Of a stretch of DNA of 64,000 bases, positions 20,136-31,108 are shown piece by piece; position 1 is the stretch's first letter, and each line of letters starts with the position of its first letter. The position numbers and the translations under genes were made by a program. The notes under the pieces are model-generated. The model was not told the DNA's origin, ran no database searches, and saw nothing but the letters and a program-made list of their open reading frames with translations. The DNA lies in the NCBI GenBank assembly GCA_038087015.1, contig JASBNA010000104.1, positions 1-64,000 of the forward strand, read 5' to 3'. Source of the stretch: Cerrena zonata (taxonomy: Eukaryota; Basidiomycota; Agaricomycetes; Polyporales; Cerrenaceae).

Positions 20136-22271
20136 TTACGCGAGCTGTGCGATCGTTCCACCGGGCACTGGACCCTCATCGCCCTCCGCCAGTCCTTGAA
20201 CTTCTTGGGCTCGCGTTCCTTGTCCACTGACGTCCAACGCCGTCTGGGCTTGCGAGGCAGCCGCATTGACGGAAGCCACAGTACCAGTTCCGGCAGCGTG
20301 TTTCGCGAGCTCCGATTTAACGTTATCGAGCATTTTCTTGAGGTTGACACGTTCCCCAACCAGTGCCATCCGCGCACTTTCTAAAGACCGCCGTTCGTCC
20401 TCGAGGAGTTCTTCAATCTCTTCGAATTGAGACATCTTGAGTTCCAACTTTGACAGAGTCAATTTGATGAGGTTAGCGAGGGTTGTTCTGATTTGAGCAT
20501 CCTCCGCGTCGGCAAGTTCCTTCGCTGCCTTGGCAGAGGACTTGAGTGCGATTGTAGCGGCACGAACAACCTTGGAGTGTGGAATCGCGTGAGACGTTGA
20601 CTGAGTCTTTGAGGAGACCTCGCCATCGACAGCCATATTGTCTGTGTCCTTCTTGTCCACAGACTCGTCCGATGGCTTCTCCGAAGCTTCGGGCTTGTCC
20701 TCGTCCATCTTGTTTTCGTCGATCTTCGTCTCGGTACCTTCCGCCTTCTCTCCCGACTCCTTCTCTACTTCTTCCTTCTTGTCTCCATCGGTAAGTTCGT
20801 GCAAAGCCGTCTTAGCGGCTTCTGCGGCAACTCCAGGACCAACAACACCGGCAAGGAACGCGACAACACTCATAACTGGGTTGTCTGCCTGTTCAAAGGG
20901 CACGCGAGCATAGCGTAATGGACCCATGTTACCCTCGGTGGCAATGTAGGGGTCCTCGATAGGCAGTTCAAGGAATTTGCGTATGCATTGTTGGGCGGTA
21001 CGAGAACCAACATGTTCTTCGATGGCAGACCAGTCATCGTCATACATCTCGACACCCTCCAACAATAGGAGGATTTCCTGGTCTGACCAGTCGTCGTCTG
21101 CACCATGGTGGATGCCATTTGGTTGCGACTGTGTCAGTTTCACGAAATCACCGCTGAACATAGTCGAGGGGAACCGTCCATCAAGGTAACAAGGTGGACA
21201 GAGCTCGAAGTCCTTGACCTTGAGTGAATGGTAACGGACGGCAGTACAGTCAACACCACAGGTGTCACATTGGTACTTTAAGTCTGCAGGACGACCCCCG
21301 TTGGCACCGTTTGCAAGAGCTTCAGCCTCGGCCGGCGCCACCTCACGAGAGGTCTTCGAGGTTGTCTGGTAGATGGATTTACGGAGCTCTAGTGAAGCAG
21401 GAGCAGGTGTAGATGAGGATTTTGTAGCACCATTTGCGGTCGCAGAGTGTGGATGGTTATTGGGGCGCGTTCCAGGGTGAAGGGACTGCAATCCGCGCGG
21501 TGTATCGAGAATAACACGGAAATGACCTGTGAATGGTGGCGTGAGGGCAGCAGGGCGTTGCTCGGGGTCGATCTACGCAAAATGTCAAATAGAGACAGGT
21601 GTCAAGTTTGAGGAGAACGTTACCTGATAGTTAATGAGACCCCACTGCTCGAGGAACGCGTGAACGCGCATGATAGCACAAACATCTCCAGCAAGGTTAC
21701 GCCTGCAGGCGGTCACAGTAAGATATTCGCTAGGCCTGAGTCGGTAGGTGTTGATCATAAAGTCGCGATAGTCCTTGTAAATAGCAGGGGTCTTGGAGCG
21801 GTGTCGTGAGTTAAAGAACTCAGGCAAAGCGCGTCGTTCGACAGGATGGATTTTGGACATGTCGAACCAAGCGGCGTATGAGGGGATAACAACTTCGTGG
21901 GTTTGAGCAGCAAGATACTTGCGTGCTTGCTCCTCCAAGCGAAGTCTAGTAGCCTCGAGTTGGGCAGGGTCTTCATCGTCATTATCCTCGCCGGAGTCCG
22001 CCTCTTCGTCTACAGCGTCCCCTCCCTCCGCCATTGACACATCACCACCGTCCTCTCCTTCATCTTTCGACCTTGCAGAGGTAGAGGGTCCATCGACAGA
22101 AAGTAAGTTGCCAATGTCACCTCCGGTGATGGGCTCGAGCTCGCTTCGTTTGCCCGGGGCGTTTTCTGGGTCAACAGGGGTTGCACCCTGTGTTTGTTGA
22201 GGAACTGTCAGTTTTATCCTCTTCGCCTCCGACGATGGTGATGGCGACGCGGTACGTTTTGGTGAAGACAT
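20136..22271 (-). CDS. SWI/SNF-RSC chromatin-remodelling subunit, Swi3/Rsc8 (SMARCC) family
   Basis: Core scaffold subunit of SWI/SNF-type nucleosome remodellers in the nucleus. There are two exons (22271-21624 and 21572-20136) with a 51-bp intron, giving 694 residues. In order: a Ser/Pro-rich and acidic N-terminus; a SWIRM domain (about 120-215; [18 protein letters not shown], then the helices around [16 protein letters not shown]); a ZZ-type zinc finger (about 295-340; CDTCGVDC...CPPC); a SANT domain (about 355-410; [20 protein letters not shown] and [19 protein letters not shown]); a low-complexity Lys/Glu/Asp linker; and a C-terminal coiled coil (about 595-650) used for dimerisation. The domain order matches Rsc8/Swi3 and human SMARCC exactly. 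The sequence alone does not decide between Swi3 and Rsc8, but the ZZ finger favours the Rsc8/Ssr2 side. Confidence 0.93.
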
Positions 22272-22499
22272 AATTGTTGTCGAATGGAGGTGGTAGGAGT
22301 TAGGTTGCAAGTACAACAACGCCTGAGCGCCTATTTACGAATACAGCATAGTATTGTACCTTTCTAAATGGAGCTTACGATCATTATTACGGTATAATAA
22401 AAACGGTAAAGGTAGGCTACAATATTACTTACTTACATAGAGCACTAACTTGTCACGATAGCCTTCACTCTTCTTACTTTTTCTCCCTGCTATTCTTCA

Positions 22500-23335
22500 A
22501 TGTCAGCTTCCTTGCTCAGACGTTTCTGGCAAAGGATATCTAACCCAGTTGGTGCAAATAATTGTATGAAACATGACATTCTAAAATTGGTTTGTAGACG
22601 AGTTACGTTGGTAGAGACCTCGAAGGTGATTGGTCTTTCTATCCTCCAATACCTGGCTTCGTCTTATAAATCCAGGCAATCGATACTATGAATATCCAAA
22701 CCCCAATGATGGTACGTCCGCTTCGTACCATTGTTAGAGATGACTCTTTCACACCTTGACAGTATTCAGATCGAAGAGGGTCGTGAAATACAAGAAGGGG
22801 TACGATATGTGGACGTACATTGCTGGTGGGAAACGTCTACCAGGTACGTTGTTATTTTGGAACTCTGGTCTAGATCATTCACATTGGGATTCAGTACAAT
22901 GGACGGCTTGGCTGTCACATACACGTCCACATGCACCGACTTACGAGGTTCGTCAATGTCATCCTTCCAGTACCGTACCTTCAATGACACGACTCATAGG
23001 AACTCCTTGCTGACATAGAACGTCGACGTCGTCTGCTCCAAAACGTCGCCATGATCGAAGCTCGGGACCGTGAAGCCAAAGAGGCGGCCCGTCTTGAATC
23101 GCTCGTAGACTCAACAACGCAATCATTACTGCCTACTGACCCTCAAGCTTCACCTCAACTAGCTAACCCTCAACCTCGCCATGCAGATATATCTCCGCAT
23201 CAACCTGCAAAATCTGCTGGCTCTTCACCGAGCACCCAGCCACCTAAACCGGACCCTTGGGAGGCCGCCCGTTCGAAAGCAAGTTCCGACGAGCCACAAG
23301 CTTGGAGCCCTCGTGCAGTACGGCGGGGAGCTTAA
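22500..23335 (+). CDS. NADH:ubiquinone oxidoreductase assembly factor, NDUFAF2/NDUFA12 family
   Basis: Mitochondrial complex I factor of the B17.2/B17.2L family. Six exons (22500-22547, 22598-22625, 22676-22711, 22763-22843, 22895-22947, 23000-23335) join in phase to 193 residues. The family hallmarks are visible: the Arg-rich presequence-like start MSASLLRRFWQRISNP, then YVGRDLEGNRYYEYPNP, FRSKRVVKYKKG, and WTAWLSHTRPHAPTYEEL, corresponding to the W-x-x-WLRHTR-PPT-EEL block. The long charged, then Pro/Gln/Ser-rich C-terminal tail fits the assembly factor NDUFAF2 (N7BML in fungi) better than the structural subunit NDUFA12. The first intron needs the uncommon donor GTTGGT. The neighbouring GTGCAA donor would break the frame. 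Confidence 0.85.
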
Positions 23336-24004
23336 TGACCCTCTCCTCTCTTCTACCTTGTGTATCTTACGTTTCGTCATAATACAGTCTGAACTGTCAT
23401 TGCAGCATTTGGGGGATTCGTGACTGTACAATCGCCCAATAATGTCGTCACCTTGCGGGATTCCTCTTGTCCACGTCCTTGAATCGCAAAACAACCTCCC
23501 GACACGTAGGAAAACTCGAACTCGGCCTACAACTTTACTTTATAATTCTGCCGAAGTTTCTCCGACATCGCACTCTATTTTATACAGCTCACGTCACTAC
23601 TAAGTTTGGAATGAATCTAGGATCAAATGATCTCCGGCACAAGGTACCAAGAGCATCAAGTCGTCTTTACTGGCGCAATACCTGCTACGTTGCGTCCTAC
23701 GTGTTATCAACTAACAACTTCTTGTTCTCATGCATCAAGCTCACGAGGGTCCCCTCAAACGGAGATGTCATAACTGGATGAGTAAACAACTTACCGCTGA
23801 CGGGTTCACCAGTCTTCGAACTCCACGCCACCAAGGGACTGACTCAGTAACTGCCGCATCGACGTTATTCTCATCACATGGTGCAACATCGCGGGCGTCG
23901 AATCCCTCGGCGGCACACGTTTATCGATTTCCTACAAAAGCTCAAGCTTCAAGGTTAGTTCCATACTTCACCCTTAGTACTCATCCTCACAAACACAAAC
24001 AACC
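23336..24004. other. Intergenic region, no supported gene
   Basis: Frames at 23467-23781 and 23730-24008 show no known domain, and I could not connect them to either neighbour through splice sites. The region likely holds the 3' end of the NDUFAF2-type gene and the promoter of the DUF1349 gene. Confidence 0.4.
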
Positions 24005-24583
24005 ATGAAGTTCGACGACCACGTCCTCCCAGCCGCTCCTCGTACCGACTTCTGGCATAAACCACCCGCAGTCAACTCTGTCAACGCACCCGTCCACCAT
24101 CTCACATCGATCCACACCAAAGAGTTCCAAAGCGCACGCGTAACCGTCTCCGCAGACTGGACACGATTATACGACCAGGGAGGACTATTCATTTACTTCC
24201 CTGAAATCCCCACACTCTCCAAACGTCGCTGGCTCAAAACCGGTATCGAATTCTATCACGGAAAGCCTAACCTCTCGACCGTCGCTTCGCGCGAGTGGTC
24301 AGACTGGAGCTTGAATAAAATCGAGGGGCACAGTATTACAATCGAGGTGGATAGGGAGAAGGAAGACCTTGAGAAAGGATTCGGGTCGAGTTTGTTTGTG
24401 TATAGGGTTGTGGACGGTGTGAGGGACGAAGTGCCTATTAGAGAGGTTACGTGGGCGTTCGAGGTAGAAGGCGAGATGCAGGTCGGAGTGTATGCTGCTA
24501 GGCCGATCCATACCGGAGATAATGACGAGGAAAAGTTGGATGTGGCTCTCACAAATTTCGTGGTAGAGAAGAGGAAGGACTGA
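24005..24583 (+). CDS. DUF1349 (concanavalin-like) domain protein, 192 aa
   Basis: Intronless single-exon gene. The whole length matches the DUF1349 family, a beta-sandwich fold related to LamG/concanavalin-like lectins. Visible hallmarks are FWHKPP near residue 17, the strand RVTVSADWTRLYDQGGLFI (about 45-65), the block KTGIEFYHGKPNLSTVA (about 80-96) with SDWSL just after it, and the C-terminal VTWAFEV...VGVYAARP strands. There is no signal peptide or membrane helix, so it is probably cytosolic. Members occur widely in fungi and bacteria and are often annotated with a concanavalin-like fold, but no reaction is established. The start is supported by a Kozak-like CAACC before the ATG. Confidence 0.88.
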   Translation: MKFDDHVLPAAPRTDFWHKPPAVNSVNAPVHHLTSIHTKEFQSARVTVSADWTRLYDQGGLFIYFPEIPTLSKRRWLKTGIEFYHGKPNLSTVASREWSDWSLNKIEGHSITIEVDREKEDLEKGFGSSLFVYRVVDGVRDEVPIREVTWAFEVEGEMQVGVYAARPIHTGDNDEEKLDVALTNFVVEKRKD

Positions 24584-24958
24584 GCCGGGTTGAACGCTGA
24601 ACCTAGAATGTAATAAAAGAATCAGAACTTGGACTTACTTTTGTTTGATACAAACTTAGACCGCACCCACCCGACCAAAGAAGAGAATCTTACAACGCCC
24701 CATGCATTGCATGGCTGCCCGATTATTTTAGAACCAATCACATCGACCAATTCCTATTTATAACTGCCGCAGAAATAGACATTCACGAACCTTCCAATGT
24801 ACACCGACGAGCATCAGCGCCAGACAACAATTACTCAATGAGGGTCAGTCGAAGACAGTCACCGAAATCGAAATAACATTTCCTTTATACTTTACGTATA
24901 CTTCAAAGTCCCTAAAACTTAAGTAGACCCATGGAGAAAACCCCAAACGCCCAAGTAA
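24584..24958. other. Spacer between convergent genes
   Basis: This is the 3' flank shared by the DUF1349 gene (plus) and the GH47 gene (minus). There is a possible polyadenylation-type AATAAAAG at about 24612. Nothing else is recognised. Confidence 0.4.
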
Positions 24959-27323
24959 TTACGAGACTTCGCCATTTATATTAATCCTTGGAATGGGGCT
25001 GACTGCAGGGAGGGGTCCACTCTTGATTTTGAACGGTGCAACTTGATCGATCAACTTGCCGCTCCCATAAACGGGGAGGGTTGGGGGCGCCTTGAATGGA
25101 TGAGCTTCGGTGTTAATGACCCCTACAAGGTGGAGAATACTTGTTTGAACGATATTTCTTCGGAATCCAAGAGTGGAGCAGACTTACATTCATCCAAGCT
25201 AATATGATTGGGATCATCGAAGGTGAGGAACCTGCAACGGAATGTTAGCCCCTGATCCCCTATCCCAATAGTCAAGTGTCAAGACGTACAAGTACTTCAA
25301 TACTTCAGCAAACCAGAAACTCTCCATATCATCAATGAGACCAGAGTTCGGGTTGTTGACATTGTTGATACCAGCGAACGCTACAGGTGCCGGCAAGAAC
25401 TTGTTGAAACTATCAACAGCAGCCGCAGCACGATCGAAGAATTTCTTGTCCCCGGTCACACGCCACGCATAGAAATTCGACTCGAGCACTTCGGGTCGGA
25501 GGATATACTCAGTGGAGCCGGGTAAGAGGAAGAAACCGTGCTGGTTGTAGAAGGCGATGTCTGATGCAGAAGGGTTTGAGCCAGTGAAGTTGCCGTCAGA
25601 AGAGAAGTATCCGAATGCCTCGGGACCAATGCCAGTGCTATATGAAGTATAAGTAAACGATAGGAAGCGGTGTTCGAGAAGAGTAACGTACGCAGTGCTG
25701 GCATATGTGTTCCAACAAGCTTCGTTGAGTTTCAAGCCGAAGTCGATGATGGACTGGTTATTCAACAGACGACCGCCTGGAACAACATCTGTATGAGCGG
25801 GTATAGAAGGGGAAGGAAGGTGTAGATGTGTTACCGTATAGCCAGTTCCCCGCGTGGAAGCACTGCAAGTGTGAACCAATGTGTCGAATTGTTCCGTCAT
25901 CCTCCCGGTCTGCCAGATACTGGAGGTTTCCCACAGTCGAAGTCTACAACCATTAATGACGTGGGAGGAAGGAAGAGCATGATTAAGTGAAATATGAATA
26001 CAAGAAGGCGGAATTACATACCCTGGCCAAGTTTTTTATGGAACTATCCACGGCAGTGTGCCAAGTGTCTGCGAAGAGCGTGTCCTTCGTGTTGGTGATT
26101 CGAGCGTATTTGATGAGATATTCGAAGTAACTGTCAGAACCTCCTCCCCAAGACTTAGAACCAAAAGCAATGTTAGCAATTAGACCCAAACGTGAACACA
26201 TGAAACCTACTAAGAAAGCGCCAACAAAGTTTCCAGTCGATGGGTCGATCCCTTGTGGAGCGAGGGCTAGCAGGCAATGATTAATAAAGCGTTAAGTGAA
26301 TATCGAAGTAGAACGTCGCATTTACCGGGAAGTGGCGCTGGTAGTCCAGCAATATGGCGAACCGAGTTCTCGGTCAACGCACGATAGGTGTCGTTGCCTG
26401 TATGTTTACTGATTAAACGTATATTAGTTCAGCATCACATTCGTTTGCGAAAGTATCGTACGTCAGTCTCGACCATTCAAGGGTAAGCTAGAAGGAAATC
26501 AGTACATGGTATAACAGGTTGTGAGATAGACTTACTGTGCCCGCTTCTGCGATATTGCTCTAAATCGCTTAATTAGTGATGTAGAGAAAGTTCGGATGAT
26601 TTGACTACGCACAGTAGCAATTTCTGCGATACTCGTGTTAAAGTCAATGTGACCAAACGGTATCGGACTAAGATCCTATACGAATAGTCGTAAGTCAATA
26701 TATTGACATCTTGCAGGAATTGAATATCCTTACGGTGTGGAATGCAAATGCCATCTTGTCAGCGACTTCCTTTGCTTTAGTGACGAGAACAGGGTATTTC
26801 TCCCCGCTAAGCTCAAAAGCACTGAGCAAGCCACCCAAGTAACGAATAGTAGTCTCGAATACACTTCGGAAAACGTATAAGTTACTCATAAAGCAGCGAA
26901 AGTAGATAGTTTTACCTGACACTATCAGTGGTATGCGAGACACTGAAGTCAATTTTGGACGCAAAGTCTACAGCGTCCGTGAACAAATCGTCCAAACCCA
27001 TGATGATCTAACGGGATTAAGTATAGTGAGTTTGATTATTAACATCACACGAAACTGTTCCTAACCATGGTCGACATGGCATCGACAACCGATGCGCCCC
27101 AGCCATTTCGGCCGTCAGTGAACGACTTGCTCACTGGCGTGAGGTCATCATGGGGAAACGCTATTTCCTTGTACGCGGTAAAGCTTTTAGTGAAAATATC
27201 CTTTACTGCTTGACGTTGAGTTGCTGCATCTGATGGTAGTGTGAGGAAAGGATCCTGCACGCGACCACCATGTACACTGGCGGTTGCTACGAGGACGGCG
27301 AGAGCCAGTTTGCGGAACGACAT
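24959..27323 (-). CDS. Secreted class I alpha-1,2-mannosidase, glycoside hydrolase family 47
   Basis: GH47 enzymes are calcium-dependent, inverting alpha-1,2-mannosidases that trim N-linked glycans. At least ten short exons lie between 27323 and 24959. The N-terminus ([19 protein letters not shown]) is a typical signal peptide with no downstream anchor visible, so the protein probably enters the secretory pathway and is exported. Family blocks in order: [18 protein letters not shown] (about 70-90), [52 protein letters not shown] followed by [46 protein letters not shown], and finally VINTEAHPF, whose Thr-Glu is the conserved calcium-site segment. The product is about 540 residues, as expected for fungal GH47. 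It reads cleanly. The very short internal exons around 26460-26690 are the least certain part. Confidence 0.92.
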
Positions 27324-28264
27324 GGCTGCAAAAGTGAACCCGGGGAAGGCACTGACGTCTGCTAAGACGAGTGTCTGACCTTCAAATAGCGAGGAGGGAG
27401 ACTATAAATGACTCCGGGGCAGGTCTTCTCGGACACAAATAGGGATTACCGGGGTGACGGGGCAAGTGTTCGGACCTGCTTCGCTGACTGTGTGCCTGTC
27501 AGCTGGCGGCGACGCTTGCATGATTCAGCCAGGGGCCACAAAGCGAGTTGTATTTTGGGTTATTCTATGGACGACGGCCTGGTAAGAAAAGAACTCGGCG
27601 GGGTTTCCAGTACGTTAAATCGTTACTCACATGATATTGGGTGAGACTGTATCGAGCTACAACGCATGGTTACTTGCTGTGAACCGCCGTGGTCGATTAT
27701 GAGCCATTGCAAAGGCGTCGGCTTCGTGGCGAGACCCCTCTAACGAGAACTGTATCCTAAACGGACGTCAGTCGGGGACTTTTGTGCTCGGTCGAACCCC
27801 GGAAAGTTAGTGTCTTCTTCCCGCAGTGCTCAGAAGAGAAGAGTTGTGGTGTAAATCTATCGAGGCGGCCTCTAAAGTCGGTCATTGAGTCTATCCTCAC
27901 TAGGACCGATAAAGACACTTCCATGTGCTCATGATGCATCCTGAAATATGATGGAATACAAGAACTGATCTAAGAAGTGGACGATAGGATTGTAACCGAA
28001 CAGGCCCGAACGTTGCTCGCACCGAGACACACGTCTCACTAGATCATCTGATGATATAATAGAAGGAGCAGCAACGACATAGCAAATAGAGCAAGAAATG
28101 TACTCAAGATATAGTATACAAATATTTGGAAGATGTGATGTGGGAAAGACAGTACGTTTGAGGGTGCTGGCAATTACGGGGAATCGTCAGTCTCGTGAAC
28201 CAGGCTGGAGGCTCGGGCAACCCCGAGCGGACTCAGCGGAGAAAGAAAAACCCAAGCAAGGACG
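27324..28264. other. Intergenic region, no supported gene
   Basis: It contains the promoter of the GH47 gene on its left side and the 3' flank of the F-box gene on its right. Short frames (for example 27408-27644) show no recognisable domain. Confidence 0.45.
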
Positions 28265-31108
28265 TTAGAAAGAGCATCGCATCGACATCCTTTCATTCTC
28301 CGATTCGGCGCTTTCTGGACTTGAAGGTTTCACGGCTGGGAACGGGACTAGGGAATCGTCTACATAGACATCTTCGTCACCAACCCAAATGATACCATGT
28401 CTGCACATGGGAACGCCACAAAGTTACAGTCAGTGAATATACCGGTGGAAGAATGAGACACATGGTGCACGCACTTCTCTTTCACATGTGACCGTAACCC
28501 GTCGAAAGTAAAAACGACGGGTTTCCTCGTCTTCTTATGGGATTTATTAGCATTTTTCCTCTTATTACCTGGCTTCGTCTCTTCGGACGTGCTACATGGC
28601 TCTGCAAGAGCTTCTGTAGGTATCGCTTGAGGGACTGAATCTGCAGCGGGTTCAGAAGGAGGTTGAAGAGATGGCTCAGCATCATCGACGACGATGGCAA
28701 GCGCTGGAATAGAAGACTCGGAGGTCTGAGCGTCGCTCTTCCAATCCAGAAGACAATGTCGACAGCCGTAGATCTTGAGGTCTCTTCGCGACTTTTGCTG
28801 TGGTTCTAACAATCTCTTACGAAGACCTCTGGGGTAAGTATTCTGTAACGCGTGCTGTTCATAGACACGCAAGTCCTTCAATATTTCGAAAATAGGCTCG
28901 TCGTGACGTTTGCAGTGGCGCAACTGCAAGCAAACAAATGAAATGTGAGACCTAGTGAAAGAGATCAGGGATCGATACTTGCCATCTCTTCGTAGGTCAT
29001 CATGATTGGCCTTGGGCATGAATGACATAAAATATCGGGTTCATTCTGGATGACGCAGCGCAACGTTTTCGCATCGTCAGCTTGCAGATCAAGCTGAGAC
29101 AAGATCTGCTGGATTGCGTGCGCTGCCTATAGGGACCGAGTAAAACATGAACGATCAGGCACATTAGAGCCCAACGTTTCGCGGATGTACCAACCTTCTG
29201 ATCCGGCTCGAAGTTTTCAGGCTCGAATACAACTTTGTTCTGTCGCTTCGACGACAGGTGACCACATCGATGTGCACAGGCACCTTTAAAGTCCAGACCA
29301 TAACCATTCCAATCTGCTTCGCGACCTTCCTTGTTTCCACATGACTTGCATTTGAATCTCGCAGTCAAGCGTTCCACGGGGTGTAGTTTGTGTTTGCTTG
29401 CGTTTTTCCATTCGGGAAACCCTAGCATAGCACCGACAGCTTCTCTAGCCTTCGCACGCCACTGTTCGAGATCCTGGACAAACATTCCGTTCATAGGCTC
29501 CTTTTGCAAGTCTTGGGAAGTTATTGGAACAGTCCCTTTCTGTACAAGCTCAGCGGTGGGGAGTTTCCGAAATTCGGAGAGAGCTGGGAAGGCTTTGTCT
29601 GGATGTATCGATCGTAGACGTTTGTATACTGCTTCGATGGCTTCTCGACTCTTACGAAGGTTTTGTTCCTTGAGTTGTCTCTTCGTCCGATCTCCCATCT
29701 CAATAATCTGGGGCTCCAGTGTGTGACGGATGGGTTCAATATCTGAGTGATGAAGTTACTATTCGAAGCAGTGGAAAGAGACCAACATAGAGTGATGTAC
29801 CTTTGTCGGTGAGTGGTTCAAGACATCGATATCTTGCACGAACAAGAGTGCTGAATGCAGGGCTCTGCATCAAGTTCCATTCGTCCCAGCCGTTAGTGGT
29901 AGCAATCTCCCGAATACTGTCAAACAGCGAATTATAAGGGCACAAGTTCGGGCGCAATCATAGAATATGACCGACCGTGTTTTGCGAGCCGCTTCCATCT
30001 GGCTCATCCCCTGTTCACGTTCCCTCTTCCACTTTGTAAGAGCGACCCCGTTCTAAATGTAAAAAGAAAGGTGAACGGATGGTATACGCAGACCTAGTGT
30101 GTAACTTACCTCGAAGATAATGGGCAGACGTTTCATCAAAACCTCCTTGTCCTTATTATACTGAGCCATTGTTGCTTCATTAAGGGATGCCTTGTTGTAT
30201 TCGTCCGTAGCTGCCTTCCAGTCACTGAGACGGAACATACTATATAAATAGTTAGTACTCAGAGTTGCCTATATGTGCAAAATCTTACTACAAGGCCACT
30301 AGAGTATGTTCTGCAAGCAAACCTCGCTGAGTTTGACAAAGTGAAGACAATTATGAATCGACTGACGGGTAAAATCACGATTCTCGAGGGGAGGTAGCCA
30401 AGTCAATATAGGGAGATAACGTTTGACTGTCACAGGGTCGATCTGCATGCAATGTTTTTCCCTGATAAGAATGCGATGTGTTAACCCTTCGAATGTCTGG
30501 GGAAAAAATAAATGGGTAGCTACCTCCAAGAGTTCCGACATGAAGGCTGAAGATTCAACAAATATCGTAAGCAAAGTATAGAAGTATTATGATCAAACAG
30601 CACGTACCTTTGCGCATAACCTAAGACGGATAGTAAAGGACACGAGATGCCTCGACGTCTTTTCCTTGCAAACCTATAAACCGCACTCAGCCTTTCCAAC
30701 TCTCATTGAATCTCGATCCAATCACCCTACCTCGCATTCTCCACCATCGAAAATAAACGAAGCATACGAGGCTTCGGTAAAGTTCGGTAAGGGGTCAGGA
30801 ATAGGGGTCGGAAGACATCGTGCACGAGCATGTTTCCAGATGAACGTTGAAGACGGTTGGACGAGTGTGTGACAAAAGTATTGGCTGCATCGTGCCAGAG
30901 CTAGGATGTCTCGAGGTGAAGTCGTGTAGGAAAGGATCTCGGCGAGGATCTCGAGTGGGACTTGGGCGAGGTAGCATTGTGGAGGTATAGGGTTCTCTTT
31001 AGCTTGAGGTGGGTTGTCGGTCTCTTGGGTTTCTTGACGAGGTTTTTTGTTCGTGCGCCGTTTTGCTGTTGCTTTAGGTCGTTGTGTTCGAGTTGGTTTC
31101 GGCGGCAT
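28265..31108 (-). CDS. F-box protein with zinc-binding cysteine motifs
   Basis: Multi-exon gene. The N-terminus is Lys/Arg/Pro-rich, followed by an F-box (about residues 45-85; QVPLEILAEILSYTTSPRDI, LARCSQYFCHTL), the segment that recruits Skp1 in SCF ubiquitin ligases. It continues with ARARCLPTPIPDPLPNFTEASY and then a Cys-x-x-Cys-like stretch (CEVCKEKTS and RLRLCAK) typical of a basidiomycete F-box subgroup with a small zinc-binding module. Later exons (30574-30300, 30238-30115 and 29957-29740) are helical and charged. A large exon begins near 29740 and contains another Cys-rich block (RFKCKSCGNKEGREA with later His/Cys). The last exon reads HGIIWVGDEDVYVDDSL and ends at 28265, using donor GTGCGT near 28470. 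Substrate is unknown. Combining these exons in one gene rests on clean splice phases at most junctions, but a split into two genes near 29.7 kb is not fully excluded. Confidence 0.7.

Noticed and set aside
23467..24008. Possible extra gene between the NDUFAF2-type gene and the DUF1349 gene
   Set aside because: The frames do not splice together and have no recognised domain, so they were left as intergenic.
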